From Porphyromonas cangingivalis (GTDB lineage Bacteria; Bacteroidota; Bacteroidia; Bacteroidales; Porphyromonadaceae): DNA of 34,857 nt. The notes under the pieces were generated by a model. It searched no databases. It was not told the DNA's origin and saw only the letters and a list, made by a program, of their open reading frames with translations. The position numbers and the translations under genes were made by a program. Shown here piece by piece: positions 1-8,201 of the stretch (within the stretch, counting starts at the first letter, position 1; each line of letters starts with the position of its first letter). Where the stretch lies: positions 2,370,001 to 2,404,857 of the forward strand of contig NZ_LR134506.1 in NCBI RefSeq assembly GCF_900638305.1. Direction: 5' to 3'.

Positions 1-38
1 GATGGTACTACGCAAGTGGGAGAGTAGGTAGCCGCCAC
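1..38 (+). rRNA. rrf: 5S ribosomal RNA, 3' end only (partial)
   Basis: The first bases match the conserved 3' part of bacterial 5S rRNA (GATGGTACT followed by GTGGGAGAGTAGGT and GCCGCC). The rest of the gene, and presumably a 16S-23S-5S operon, lies to the left of the window. The exact 3' end is an estimate because the pairing 5' end is missing. A strong terminator follows within about 10 nt, as expected at the end of an rRNA operon. Confidence 0.85.
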
Positions 39-48
39 TTTTACAGTC

Positions 49-92
49 GAGAGAGCTTTGGAGACAGATGTCTTCGAAGCTCTCTCTTTTTT
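49..92 (+). terminator. Intrinsic terminator of the rRNA operon
   Basis: A 10-bp stem (GAGAGAGCTT at 49-58 with AAGCTCTCTC at 77-86) encloses a partly self-complementary loop and is followed directly by six T residues. It lies just behind the 5S rRNA end. Confidence 0.85.
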
Positions 93-245
93 GTTGTTTA
101 GTTCCCTGCCGATCCGATCGCCCCTTGATCACCCTCTTTCTACTCATTCGACTTTAATCGATGATAATCGACGGGATAGGACTGCAATCGACGATAATCG
201 ACTCGGGGGCTTGAGTCTCATCATATCTTTGCGGTTGTAAAATAA
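93..245. other. Intergenic stretch with TAATCGAC repeats
   Basis: There is no convincing gene here; the short reading frame across it has no recognisable product and runs through the terminator. It carries a repeat motif: AATCGATGATAATCGAC at 156-172 and AATCGACGATAATCGAC at 186-202. A longer 27-nt form (146-172) matches 23 of 27 positions of the minus strand at 19470-19496. Confidence 0.5.
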
Positions 246-247
246 AG

Positions 248-281
248 ATCCCCGAAAGCAGTTCAGTTTGCTTTCAGGGAT
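248..281 (-). terminator. Intrinsic terminator downstream of ddh
   Basis: Arms at 248-260 and 269-281 pair with one mismatch around a short loop. On the minus strand the hairpin is followed by a T-rich stretch. It lies about 30 nt beyond the ddh stop codon. Confidence 0.65.
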
Positions 282-309
282 TTAATGTCAACATGTAAAA
301 CTTTTATCA

Positions 310-1212
310 TCAGACAAGTTTGCCGATCCACTCTTCTCTTTCTCCTGGTAGAAGATCTATTGGGGGAACTTCGGGGAGGGTATAAGCACCTGGCATCTGA
401 CGCATTGTTGCACGTGCACAAGCTACAAGAATTTGAGCTGTGAGGGCCGGATTATTGATCTTCATATCAAAGTGCAGGAGCTGGTTGTGGGTCTTTCCAC
501 TAACTCCTTTTCTACTCATATTGACGCCATGCCCCACATCTTTCAGATCATTGATGGAGTTGACTTGGATGACGTGTGTCTCGTCATGAGAGAAATAGTC
601 ATCGGCCTTGAGGCGTGCGGATACATCCTCAAGTGTATAGCCTTCTTTGAGCTGTACATAGACCATACGGCGATGGATGGATGTCCCTACAGGTATGGTC
701 ATAGATAGAGCGTCTGCCACGCCTTCGATGGCTCTGGCAGCAACGCTGTGCCCCATACTCATACCAGGTCCGAAGTCGGTGTAAGTGATCCCTTGAGGTA
801 CCATAGCCTGCATAAGTGTCCTTATGACCGAGTCACTACCGGGATCCCAACCTGCGGCAAGTATCGCTTTTGTCCCATTGGCTTTGGCAACTGCATCCAA
901 ATTGCGACGTAGAGATACGATTTCACCGTGAATGTCAAAACTGTCGACTGTGTTTATACCTTTGGCAAGGATGCTTGAAGCAACTTCGGGTACAGCTCGT
1001 GTGGGCTGAGATATGATGGCTACATCAACTTTACCCAATTCGGATATGTCTGTGACTTGTGTGTACTTTTGATATTGTGGGGGAAGTTCTGTAACCGATC
1101 GTCTTACGATCCCAACGAGCTCACAGTCTTGTGAGGCTTCGATGGCTTCGATGGCATAACGCCCGATATTACCAAGCCCAACAACGGCTATCCGTATCTT
1201 TTGAATTGTCAT
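310..1212 (-). CDS. ddh: meso-Diaminopimelate D-dehydrogenase
   Basis: This 300-aa protein is an NADP-dependent dehydrogenase that makes meso-diaminopimelate from tetrahydrodipicolinate in one step (EC 1.4.1.16), supplying lysine and peptidoglycan. The N-terminus has a dinucleotide-binding loop, VVGLGNIGRYA, near residues 10-20. VRRS follows strand 2, AGWDPGSDSVIR lies mid-protein, and the substrate domain contains GPGMSMGHS. The pattern and length fit the Ddh family well. The frame is open for 54 more codons upstream, but I choose the ATG at 1212 because family homology starts there and a candidate promoter (TACCTTTG on the minus strand, 1262-1255) falls inside the longer frame. The gene is transcribed alone, divergent from tgt. 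Bacteroidetes often use Ddh instead of the succinylase route. Confidence 0.93.
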   Translation of the reverse strand: MTIQKIRIAVVGLGNIGRYAIEAIEASQDCELVGIVRRSVTELPPQYQKYTQVTDISELGKVDVAIISQPTRAVPEVASSILAKGINTVDSFDIHGEIVSLRRNLDAVAKANGTKAILAAGWDPGSDSVIRTLMQAMVPQGITYTDFGPGMSMGHSVAARAIEGVADALSMTIPVGTSIHRRMVYVQLKEGYTLEDVSARLKADDYFSHDETHVIQVNSINDLKDVGHGVNMSRKGVSGKTHNQLLHFDMKINNPALTAQILVACARATMRQMPGAYTLPEVPPIDLLPGEREEWIGKLV

Positions 1213-1254
1213 ATTAATTGTTTTTGTTTGGGAGATATTATTTAAATGGTGGTA

Positions 1255-1262
1255 CAAAGGTA
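1255..1262 (-). promoter_or_regulatory. Candidate ddh promoter -7 element
   Basis: TACCTTTG on the minus strand fits the Bacteroidetes -7 consensus TAnnTTTG and is 43 nt upstream of the ddh ATG. No clear -33 TTTG is seen. It lies directly beside one arm of the 26-nt inverted repeat. Confidence 0.5.
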
Positions 1263-1263
1263 C

Positions 1264-1515
1264 ATATTTAACGCCAGTTCGATATAAGGAAATACTCCAC
1301 AAAACGAGTAAACACGTGTAAATCAAGCTGTTTTTACGCTCTATTTCAATAGGATAATCGCAAAGAAGAGCCAACAGATAAGTCTTTGGGGCTCAGACAC
1401 AAATGAAAAGACATCTGAACGCAATATAAGCACATAAAAATCCTTCATGAAAAACTAAACATTTTTATAATCAACACATTATATCTCCTCCTTATATCGA
1501 ACTGACGTTATTTAT
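1264..1515. repeat. 26-nt inverted repeat arms in the ddh-tgt intergenic region
   Basis: The arm at 1264-1289 and the reverse complement of 1490-1515 agree at 23 of 26 positions; the shared core is CCTTATATCGAACTG then CGTTA. The 200 bp between them are AT-rich and hold no gene. The layout resembles a small non-autonomous element or a duplicated regulator site. I see no clear target-site duplication. The rest of the 1213-1650 intergenic stretch holds only the two divergent promoters. Confidence 0.6.
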
Positions 1516-1613
1516 CTTTTCTCTTGAGGATATCGATGATTTCCAATAAAATCGAAAGATTTTTTAGAGATGTGTTGATACAGAAATGCTCTCCTTGTCA
1601 TGATTTCTTGTAC

Positions 1614-1644
1614 TTGTGATATCTCTCAAATGTGTGTAAATTTG
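1614..1644 (+). promoter_or_regulatory. Candidate tgt promoter, implying a leaderless or very short leader
   Basis: TTG at 1614-1616 (-33) is followed after 20 nt by TAAATTTG at 1637-1644 (-7), a good match to the Bacteroidetes promoter. The -7 element ends 6 nt before the tgt ATG at 1651, so transcription would start at or next to the start codon. Confidence 0.6.
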
Positions 1645-1650
1645 TAGACT

Positions 1651-2781
1651 ATGAAATTTGATATAGAAGCAACAGATAGCCGCTCGTCGGCACGTGCCGG
1701 GGTCTTGCATACAGATCACGGAGATATACATACCCCTATATTCATGCCTGTGGGTACGGTAGGATCGGTCAAGGCTGTACATATGCATGAGGTTAAGGAT
1801 GATATCGGTGCAGAGATTATTCTCGGCAATACGTATCATCTATATCTCAGGCCGGGTGTGGATGTCCTCAAGAGTGCAGGTGGTCTCCATCGTTTTAATA
1901 GTTGGAATCGTCCTATCCTTACAGATAGTGGCGGTTTTCAAGTTTTTTCGCTCACGCATAGGCGTAAGATGAGTGAAGAAGGGGTTGTTTTCAGGTCACA
2001 TATTGATGGCTCGAAGCATCTCTTTTCGCCAGAGAGGGTCATGGATATCGAGCGTGCGATAGGGGCTGATATCATGATGGCTTTCGACGAGTGTACTCCG
2101 GGAGATGCAGATTATAGGTATGCCAAGGAGTCGCTTGCTCTTACCGAGCGTTGGTTGGATCGTTGTTTCAAGAGATTTAACGAGACCGAACCTTTATATG
2201 GGCACAGTCAGTCTCTCTTTCCTATCGTTCAGGGCTGTGTCTATCCAGACCTCAGGCGTCAAGCAGCAGAAAAGGTGGCAGAGTACGGTGCGGACGGTAA
2301 TGCCATAGGGGGACTCTCTGTAGGTGAGCCCACTGAGGCCATGTACGATATGATAGAGGTCGTGAACGAAGTCCTCCCGAAAGATAAGCCTCGTTATCTC
2401 ATGGGTGTGGGTACCCCGGCCAATATCTTGGAGGGGATCGAGCGTGGTGTGGATATGTTTGACTGCATCATGCCTACACGTAACGGTCGTAATGGCCAAC
2501 TCTTTACTTGGCAGGGTACGATGAATATGCGCAATGCAAAGTGGGCTAACGACCACTCTCCCCTTGATCCCCAAGGGACTTCTTTTGTCGATCATACTTA
2601 CAGCCGTGCTTACGTGAGACATCTCATGGTGTCGCAGGAGATATTGGCACTTCAGATTGCATCGATACACAACCTTGCATTCTATCTTGATCTTGTACGC
2701 ACTGCACGTCAACACATTATACAGGGTGACTTCACTCAGTGGAAAGCCTCCGTCCTTCCTGCTTTGTCCCAACGCCTTTAG
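1651..2781 (+). CDS. tgt: Queuine/preQ1 tRNA-guanine transglycosylase
   Basis: This 376-aa enzyme exchanges guanine-34 of GUN-anticodon tRNAs for preQ1 during queuosine synthesis. Visible landmarks are TDSGGFQVFSL with the proton-acceptor Asp92, the substrate pocket GGLSVGEP, and FDCIMPTRNGR with nucleophile Asp271. Length and order fit the family. Where the usual zinc site CxCxxC would lie, residues 309, 311 and 314 are Gly, Ser and Asp; only His340 (IASIHN) of the four ligands remains. I recall the same loss in other Bacteroidetes Tgt proteins but cannot check it. It heads a likely operon with the permease gene 6 nt downstream. Confidence 0.95.
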   Translation: MKFDIEATDSRSSARAGVLHTDHGDIHTPIFMPVGTVGSVKAVHMHEVKDDIGAEIILGNTYHLYLRPGVDVLKSAGGLHRFNSWNRPILTDSGGFQVFSLTHRRKMSEEGVVFRSHIDGSKHLFSPERVMDIERAIGADIMMAFDECTPGDADYRYAKESLALTERWLDRCFKRFNETEPLYGHSQSLFPIVQGCVYPDLRRQAAEKVAEYGADGNAIGGLSVGEPTEAMYDMIEVVNEVLPKDKPRYLMGVGTPANILEGIERGVDMFDCIMPTRNGRNGQLFTWQGTMNMRNAKWANDHSPLDPQGTSFVDHTYSRAYVRHLMVSQEILALQIASIHNLAFYLDLVRTARQHIIQGDFTQWKASVLPALSQRL

Positions 2782-2787
2782 TCCGAG

Positions 2788-3906
2788 ATGAATATGAAAT
2801 TGAAGCTGACTAAGATGTACGAATACTTGGGGATCATCCGTATCGACAGATATATCATCAGTCGATTTTTGGGAACGTTCATGTTCATCCTCATGCTGAT
2901 TATGGCGATCATTGTCGTCATCGATGTACAGGAGAACCTATCCGATCTTCTGAAGCCCGAAGTGCCTTTGAGTGAGATTATTTTTAGCTATTACTTGGCA
3001 TTGGTACCGTACTTTGCCAATCTTCTTGCACCTCTCTTCATCTTCATCACGGTCATCTTCTTTACTTCCAAACTTGCCGCTCGTTCGGAAATTATCGCCA
3101 TACAAGCAGCAGGGATGAGTTTCACTCGTTTGTTGAAGCCTTATATGATTTCGGCAGCGATCATCAGTTTGGTTTCTTTTTCGTTCAGCAGTGTCATTCT
3201 GCCGAAACTCAACAAAACCCGAATAGGATTTCAGTACAAGTACATCAAGGACAAGAAGGTGGTCGTCGATGATAACCTTCAAGTGGAAGTGGCGCCGAAT
3301 GTATTTGCTTTCTTCGGGTCGTTTGATTCGCGCTCGAATGAGGGACAAAACTTCTCCATGGAGCGGTTTGAAGGGCGTAGCCTTGTCTCTCGTCTCACTG
3401 CCGACAGGATCATCTACAATGGCGACAATAGTTGGACCATCAAGGACTATCGCATTCGAAACTTTGAGGGTTTGTACGAGCACACTGAAGATGGTGCTGA
3501 GTTGGACACAATTATGGTACTCAGACCTGCGGACTTGCTTATCTCTGAAGGGGATAATGAGCTCCTCACGACTTACCAATTACACCAATACATTGAGAGT
3601 CAAAAGAAGAGAGGTCTTGGCAATATCAAGAATTTTCAAGTCGAGTATCATAGACGGTTTGCATCGATGTTGGCAGCCTTCATCCTTACCCTCATCGGGG
3701 TATCTCTGTCTGCACGCAAGGTGAAGGGAGGGATGGGATTCAATATCGCTCTCGGTCTGGCTCTCGCCTTCTCGTACATCTTGCTGTTTACGATATCGAG
3801 TACCTATGCCATTAGTGGGGCTATGTCACCTTTTGTCGCGGCATGGATGCCGAATGCCCTTTATGTCCCCATAGCTTTATTCTTCTATTATAGAGCTAAG
3901 AAGTAA
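2788..3906 (+). CDS. LptF/LptG (YjgP/YjgQ) family lipopolysaccharide export permease
   Basis: A 372-aa inner-membrane protein with the LptF/LptG layout: a hydrophobic N-terminal part (helices around residues 30-50, 65-110 and 120-145), a hydrophilic periplasmic beta-rich domain at about 150-280, and two or three C-terminal helices from about residue 290 on. Such permeases work with the LptB ATPase to pull lipopolysaccharide out of the inner membrane. LptF and LptG cannot be told apart here, so no symbol is given. It sits 6 nt after tgt and 16 nt before priA, so co-transcription is likely. ATGs at 2788, 2794 and 2815 are all possible starts; the first is used. Confidence 0.85.
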   Translation: MNMKLKLTKMYEYLGIIRIDRYIISRFLGTFMFILMLIMAIIVVIDVQENLSDLLKPEVPLSEIIFSYYLALVPYFANLLAPLFIFITVIFFTSKLAARSEIIAIQAAGMSFTRLLKPYMISAAIISLVSFSFSSVILPKLNKTRIGFQYKYIKDKKVVVDDNLQVEVAPNVFAFFGSFDSRSNEGQNFSMERFEGRSLVSRLTADRIIYNGDNSWTIKDYRIRNFEGLYEHTEDGAELDTIMVLRPADLLISEGDNELLTTYQLHQYIESQKKRGLGNIKNFQVEYHRRFASMLAAFILTLIGVSLSARKVKGGMGFNIALGLALAFSYILLFTISSTYAISGAMSPFVAAWMPNALYVPIALFFYYRAKK

Positions 3907-3922
3907 GCTTTTTTCCAACCTC

Positions 3923-6340
3923 ATGTCCCCGGTCTATGTAGAAGTCCTCTTGCCCTTACCGACGCAAAAGTGTAGGTACACTTATGCTGTACCTGTGGGT
4001 ATGCAGTCCACAGAACTTCTTTATAAGCTCGTTTGTGTCAGCTTCGGGCATGGTAAAGTTTATTCCGGGGTTGTCGTAGGAGTCTTGTCTGTCCCTCCCG
4101 ATCCTTCGATAAACTACAAGTCTATCATAGAGATTTATCCCTATCCGCCTCTGCCGACCTTTTCAATCTCCCTCCTCGAATGGGTCGCAGAGTACTATAT
4201 GTGCAGTCAGGGTGAAGTCCTCAAGGCAATGATCCCTGCGGCTTATCGTCCTGATGGAGAAGCTCATTATGGGGTTGATGAAGAGCGACTTGAAGCCAGT
4301 GGGGACGACAACTTGCTCAGAACCTTGAGTGCACTTCCCAAACGTTTTACCCTAAAGCAGTTCAAACAAACTTATCCCGAGACGACATTCAAGCTGTTAC
4401 TCGAACTCCTTCACCAAGGGATCATCATCCTAAGCGACGAGCAGGGTATGGCTCCGAGACCTAAGGTTGTCAAAGGTTGGGGGGTATCTTCATCTTTTCT
4501 GTCAGACTCCTCCAAGTTGGATCATGCACGTGAGATGCTCAAACGCAGCCGTGGTGCGATCCGAGTCTTTGAGCAGATTGTGTCGGTGCACGATGCTCGT
4601 CTCAAATCCCGAGATCGTGATGCTGATTCACCTTTGCTTCCTGTCGCATTGATCTCCCTTGCCGAGAGATATGGGGTCGGTATAGCGGTGATCAAAAAAC
4701 TCAGAGATCTGGGGGTCTTTGAGGAACAGGAAGTCCTTCTTGATATACAACAACACAGGCAGATACAAGAGCCTCTCGTGGAGGACGCCCTATCCTCATC
4801 GCTCAAAGTGCAATACCCCGATGCTCCGATTGTGTTGGCTCATATTGAAGCCTCAAGTCTGAGTCAAAGAGTTCCTTATGCTCTCATCTCCGAAGCCATG
4901 AGGGCTGGTGGCCAAGTCTTGTTGCTCTGCCCAACTCAGGAGGCTTTGCACGAACTTGAACCTCTCCTCATCTCTTACTATTCCGAGCACTCGCTCTTTC
5001 CTTTTCACTCAAACATCCCACCATACAAACGTAACAACACATGGTACGAAGCACTTCAAGGTGCTTCGGGCCTTTATGTGGGCTTACGCAAGGCGGTATG
5101 GCTGCCGTTTCGGGCTCTGAAGACCGTCATTATCCTTGATGAAGAGCACGTTGGTTATCGCCAGTTTGAACCTGCACCGAGATTCAACGCCCTCAATGTC
5201 TCCCTTGTGCTTGCCAAGTATTGCAGAGCACAAGCAATCATGACCACGGCTTCGCCTTCGGTGGAGCGACAGCTTCTTGCTCACGAGGGGCGTTATGCCT
5301 ATCTGAACCTACCCTCCCGAGAGCCTGATAACAACTCTGCTACGCTCCAACTCATATCGCTCAAAGACTCTTTCAAGAAAAATAAAGTTCGTGGTCGTCT
5401 CCTCTCCTTCGAGGTCTTGGATGCACTACGTGAAAACATACAAGCGGGAGGAAAGGCACTTCTTCTCCTACATCGCAAAGGCTATGCCCGATATGTCACT
5501 TGCGAAGACTGTGGTATGACGCTCGAATGCCCCCAATGCAATGTGACCTATCGCTACTTTGAAAACAACAAAAATATCGTCTGTCCTCTTTGCGGACATC
5601 ACGATGCCGTCCCACACTCTTGTCCCGATTGTGGACAGACCTCTCTTACGTTTGGAGGAACAGGCATCGAGAGGCTCGCTCAGGAAGTGCGCTATATCTA
5701 TCCGGAAGTTTCCACGACCGTCATTGGAGAAGAGAGCGAAGCCGAGGGTATGGCGTCGGATATCCTACTCTCCTCGGATTATGAGATCCCCCGGAAGATA
5801 TTACGCGCCCTTTCGCTCATTGTCATTGTCCAGTTTGATCTGCTCACCATGAAGCATGACTTCAGGGCAAACGAAAGGGCTTATCGACTTCTCTGTCATT
5901 GTCAGAACGAGGCACCCAAGCTCCGAAAATTCATCATTCAGTATCTTTCAGAGCACCAAAATGCACTTCTTGCTTTTCAGGCAAAGGACTATAACCTTCT
6001 CTTCGAGCATGAGCTCCAACAACGTGCCTTGGTCAAGTATCCCCCTTTCTCTCGAATGATAGATGCCTATGTCGAGTCTTCGGACAAGCGACAGGCTTAC
6101 GACTTGGCCACTCTCTTCGTTGATCGAGCTCAGCAACTCACCGAACTCAGTGTCTTCGGTCCTGCCCCCCTGCCTGTCCGGAAGAAATGGGTCGAAGCAG
6201 GATACAAGCTTACCTTCATGATCCCTATCGACGAAGATCTTCGAGCGATGCGGAGATATTTGGAAGACCTTGCCGGAGAGATTCTTGCTGATAAGGCGGC
6301 GAGAGCTACACGTATCTATTTCGACGTTGATCCGCTATAA
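3923..6340 (+). CDS. priA: PriA-family primosomal protein N' with degenerate helicase motifs
   Basis: An 805-aa PriA relative, the protein that reloads the replication machinery at stalled forks. The N-terminal DNA-binding part (LPLPTQKCRYTYAVP) and the four zinc CxxC pairs are intact (Cys527/530, 536/539, 554/557, 567/570). DEEH is kept at 406-409, as are GGTGIERL and DFRANER. The ATPase motifs are damaged. Where GVTGSGKT should be, residues 308-315 read IEASSLSQ; GTRSA has become GLRKA; the TQMIAKG region reads SSDYEIP; and GRAGR has become NEAPK near 662-666. The frame is open throughout, so this is not a simple frameshift. It probably keeps structural or DNA-binding roles with little or no helicase activity; a second PriA elsewhere cannot be excluded. 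Confidence 0.85.
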   Translation: MSPVYVEVLLPLPTQKCRYTYAVPVGMQSTELLYKLVCVSFGHGKVYSGVVVGVLSVPPDPSINYKSIIEIYPYPPLPTFSISLLEWVAEYYMCSQGEVLKAMIPAAYRPDGEAHYGVDEERLEASGDDNLLRTLSALPKRFTLKQFKQTYPETTFKLLLELLHQGIIILSDEQGMAPRPKVVKGWGVSSSFLSDSSKLDHAREMLKRSRGAIRVFEQIVSVHDARLKSRDRDADSPLLPVALISLAERYGVGIAVIKKLRDLGVFEEQEVLLDIQQHRQIQEPLVEDALSSSLKVQYPDAPIVLAHIEASSLSQRVPYALISEAMRAGGQVLLLCPTQEALHELEPLLISYYSEHSLFPFHSNIPPYKRNNTWYEALQGASGLYVGLRKAVWLPFRALKTVIILDEEHVGYRQFEPAPRFNALNVSLVLAKYCRAQAIMTTASPSVERQLLAHEGRYAYLNLPSREPDNNSATLQLISLKDSFKKNKVRGRLLSFEVLDALRENIQAGGKALLLLHRKGYARYVTCEDCGMTLECPQCNVTYRYFENNKNIVCPLCGHHDAVPHSCPDCGQTSLTFGGTGIERLAQEVRYIYPEVSTTVIGEESEAEGMASDILLSSDYEIPRKILRALSLIVIVQFDLLTMKHDFRANERAYRLLCHCQNEAPKLRKFIIQYLSEHQNALLAFQAKDYNLLFEHELQQRALVKYPPFSRMIDAYVESSDKRQAYDLATLFVDRAQQLTELSVFGPAPLPVRKKWVEAGYKLTFMIPIDEDLRAMRRYLEDLAGEILADKAARATRIYFDVDPL

Positions 6341-6378
6341 AAACAAATCAATCACCAATAAAAACTTTTTCCAAATTT

Positions 6379-6855
6379 ATGAATCTCAAATACAAAATAC
6401 TCTTTGTTTGTCTTGGCAACATCTGTCGTTCGCCCATGGCCGAGGCTGTGGCAGACAAGTTGATCAAGTCTCAAGGATTGGAGCATCTCGAAGTGGACTC
6501 TGCCGGCATCATGGGTTATCACGAGGGAGACAAGGCTGATCCTCGTATGCGCAAGCACGGTGGCGAACGAGGTTATGCCGTGACCTCAATCTCTCGTCCC
6601 GTGACCTACCAAGACTTCGAGGACTTTGATCTCATTGTCGGTATGGATGACAGTAATATCCGTGCCCTGTACGACAAAGCTCCAAGTGTCGAAGCCTCTC
6701 GGAAGATCGTCCGTATGGCGGACTACCTCACCTCGCATCCTGATTACGATCACATCCCGGATCCCTATTACGGTGGAGCTAAGGGGTTCGACCTCGTGAT
6801 CGATCTTTTGGAAGACGGAGTGACCAATCTTCTCAAGCAACTCCCTAAAAAATAA
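6379..6855 (+). CDS. Low-molecular-weight protein-tyrosine phosphatase
   Basis: A 158-aa cytoplasmic phosphatase. The N-terminal P-loop CLGNICRS has nucleophile Cys11 and phosphate-binding Arg17 (CX5R). The catalytic acid is in DPYYGG toward the C-terminus. Length is typical of the family. In P. gingivalis the related Ltp1 takes part in exopolysaccharide control and community formation; whether this protein does the same is inference. It follows priA by 38 nt and no terminator separates them, so it may end the tgt operon. Confidence 0.93.
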   Translation: MNLKYKILFVCLGNICRSPMAEAVADKLIKSQGLEHLEVDSAGIMGYHEGDKADPRMRKHGGERGYAVTSISRPVTYQDFEDFDLIVGMDDSNIRALYDKAPSVEASRKIVRMADYLTSHPDYDHIPDPYYGGAKGFDLVIDLLEDGVTNLLKQLPKK

Positions 6856-6891
6856 TCCACAACACAGACAAAACTTAGACAACAGATTCTA

Positions 6892-6909
6892 TTCTATCTC
6901 GAGATAGAA
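6892..6909. promoter_or_regulatory. 18-nt perfect palindrome, possible operator
   Basis: TTCTATCTC followed directly by its reverse complement GAGATAGAA. It has no loop and no T-run, so it is not a terminator. It lies about 100 nt upstream of the nuclease lipoprotein ATG. A second, looser inverted repeat (CATTCT near 6912, AGAATG near 6928) follows. A protein binding site is a guess. Confidence 0.3.
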
Positions 6910-7006
6910 CGCATTCTCTCGTCTGAAAGAATGTACAAGAGTGTGTTTACTGTCTAAAAAGAGGTCTCTCTTCAAACGTTTGTGTCTCTTCACTTGTTTT
7001 ACTTGT

Positions 7007-8173
7007 ATGAAAAGGAATATAAATATACTCGCCATGGCATCCCTTGTGATGCTGCTGTTTTTGCAATGCTCAAGTTGCGACCACAAACCACCCCAACCGG
7101 AGGATGAGAGCTCTGTTGCATTCGATCCTCGGTTCGTGAATGGTAACAAGGTCGGATTTCAAGAAACTCAGATCTTTGTCAACATCGCCACAAATCATGG
7201 CTGGACGCTCACGCTGTCTTCAGACCAAGACTTTGTCGAAGCAGATGTTTTGTCCGGTAATGGAAACAGTTCGATCACTCTATTCATCCGACGCAATGAG
7301 GGTGCTGAACGCAGGGCGGAGATCAAAGTCGATTTTTCAAACGGTCTCACAAAGACTTTGACGCTTGTTCAGCTCAAAGCCAACGAGATTACGCCTGATC
7401 CTGCCCTCGCTTCTCGCCTTGAGATACCGAAACTCTCGGGAGATGCCGACTCTCGCTTCGTCGCGCACTATGCCCGTACCACAGCCGGTAAGGAAGTGAT
7501 GAACTACTGTCTTGAATTTGTCTTGTCCAAGCATCAGAGCCGTTGGGTGGCTTTCCGATTTGATGACGAAACCCGTCCTAAGAATGTCAAAAGACAAGAT
7601 ACTTGGAGTGATGATCCGAAGCTCTTAGGGCTCACGGCTATGGGGACTTATCCTTATTTTCAAGGCATTGATATGGATCGTGGGCACATGGTGGCAAGCA
7701 ACGACCGAGTCTTTAGTAAAGAGGCGAATGACCAGACCTTCTATTATTCAAATATTGCTCCTCAGATAGGTAAAAAGTTCAATCAATATATTTGGCAAGA
7801 GCTGGAGAATAAAGTCGCCAACTGGGGGCGTAGCTCCAACCTCGCTGACACACTGTACGTCGTCAAAGGGATCACTATAGACAAGCCTTCGGACATCATC
7901 GGGTATATCACCTCGAAAGGAAACAAGGTCACTGTACCGGTCGCAAAGAAGTGGTACATGGCACTCCTCAAGATAAAGGATGGTAAGTATTCGGCCATTG
8001 GTTTTATCTTTGATCATAAGGAATATACCAGTACTGCGATCCTTCCTGCTTATCGCCGTACGATCAAAGAGTTGCAGGATGAGGTCGGTGTCGACTTCTT
8101 CCACCTTCTGCCCGATGATGTCGAGAACGAGGTGGAGCGCACCGTCACCATAAAGCATTGGCCCGGCATATAA
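7007..8173 (+). CDS. Lipoprotein with BACON-like domain and DNA/RNA non-specific endonuclease domain
   Basis: A 388-aa exported protein. A hydrophobic signal ends in a lipobox (LFLQC, lipid Cys at residue 21; a second Cys pair follows). Residues ~35-125 look like a BACON domain: GWTLTLSS, SGNGNSSITLFIRRNE and a closing LTLVQ strand. The C-terminal ~230 residues are a beta-beta-alpha-metal nuclease with DRGHM (catalytic His), FYYSNIAPQ and FNQYIWQELE. The enzyme would cut DNA or RNA at the cell surface, for nucleotide scavenging or degradation of extracellular DNA. The frame is open to an ATG at 6941, but only the start at 7007 gives a proper signal peptide. There is no terminator between it and the next gene. 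Confidence 0.88.
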   Translation: MKRNINILAMASLVMLLFLQCSSCDHKPPQPEDESSVAFDPRFVNGNKVGFQETQIFVNIATNHGWTLTLSSDQDFVEADVLSGNGNSSITLFIRRNEGAERRAEIKVDFSNGLTKTLTLVQLKANEITPDPALASRLEIPKLSGDADSRFVAHYARTTAGKEVMNYCLEFVLSKHQSRWVAFRFDDETRPKNVKRQDTWSDDPKLLGLTAMGTYPYFQGIDMDRGHMVASNDRVFSKEANDQTFYYSNIAPQIGKKFNQYIWQELENKVANWGRSSNLADTLYVVKGITIDKPSDIIGYITSKGNKVTVPVAKKWYMALLKIKDGKYSAIGFIFDHKEYTSTAILPAYRRTIKELQDEVGVDFFHLLPDDVENEVERTVTIKHWPGI

Positions 8174-8201
8174 GAGGTATTACTGACCAACTGACTGTAC
8201 T

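Noticed and set aside
310-1374. Longer ddh starting at 1374
   Set aside because: The 54 extra residues do not look like the family, and the candidate promoter lies inside them.
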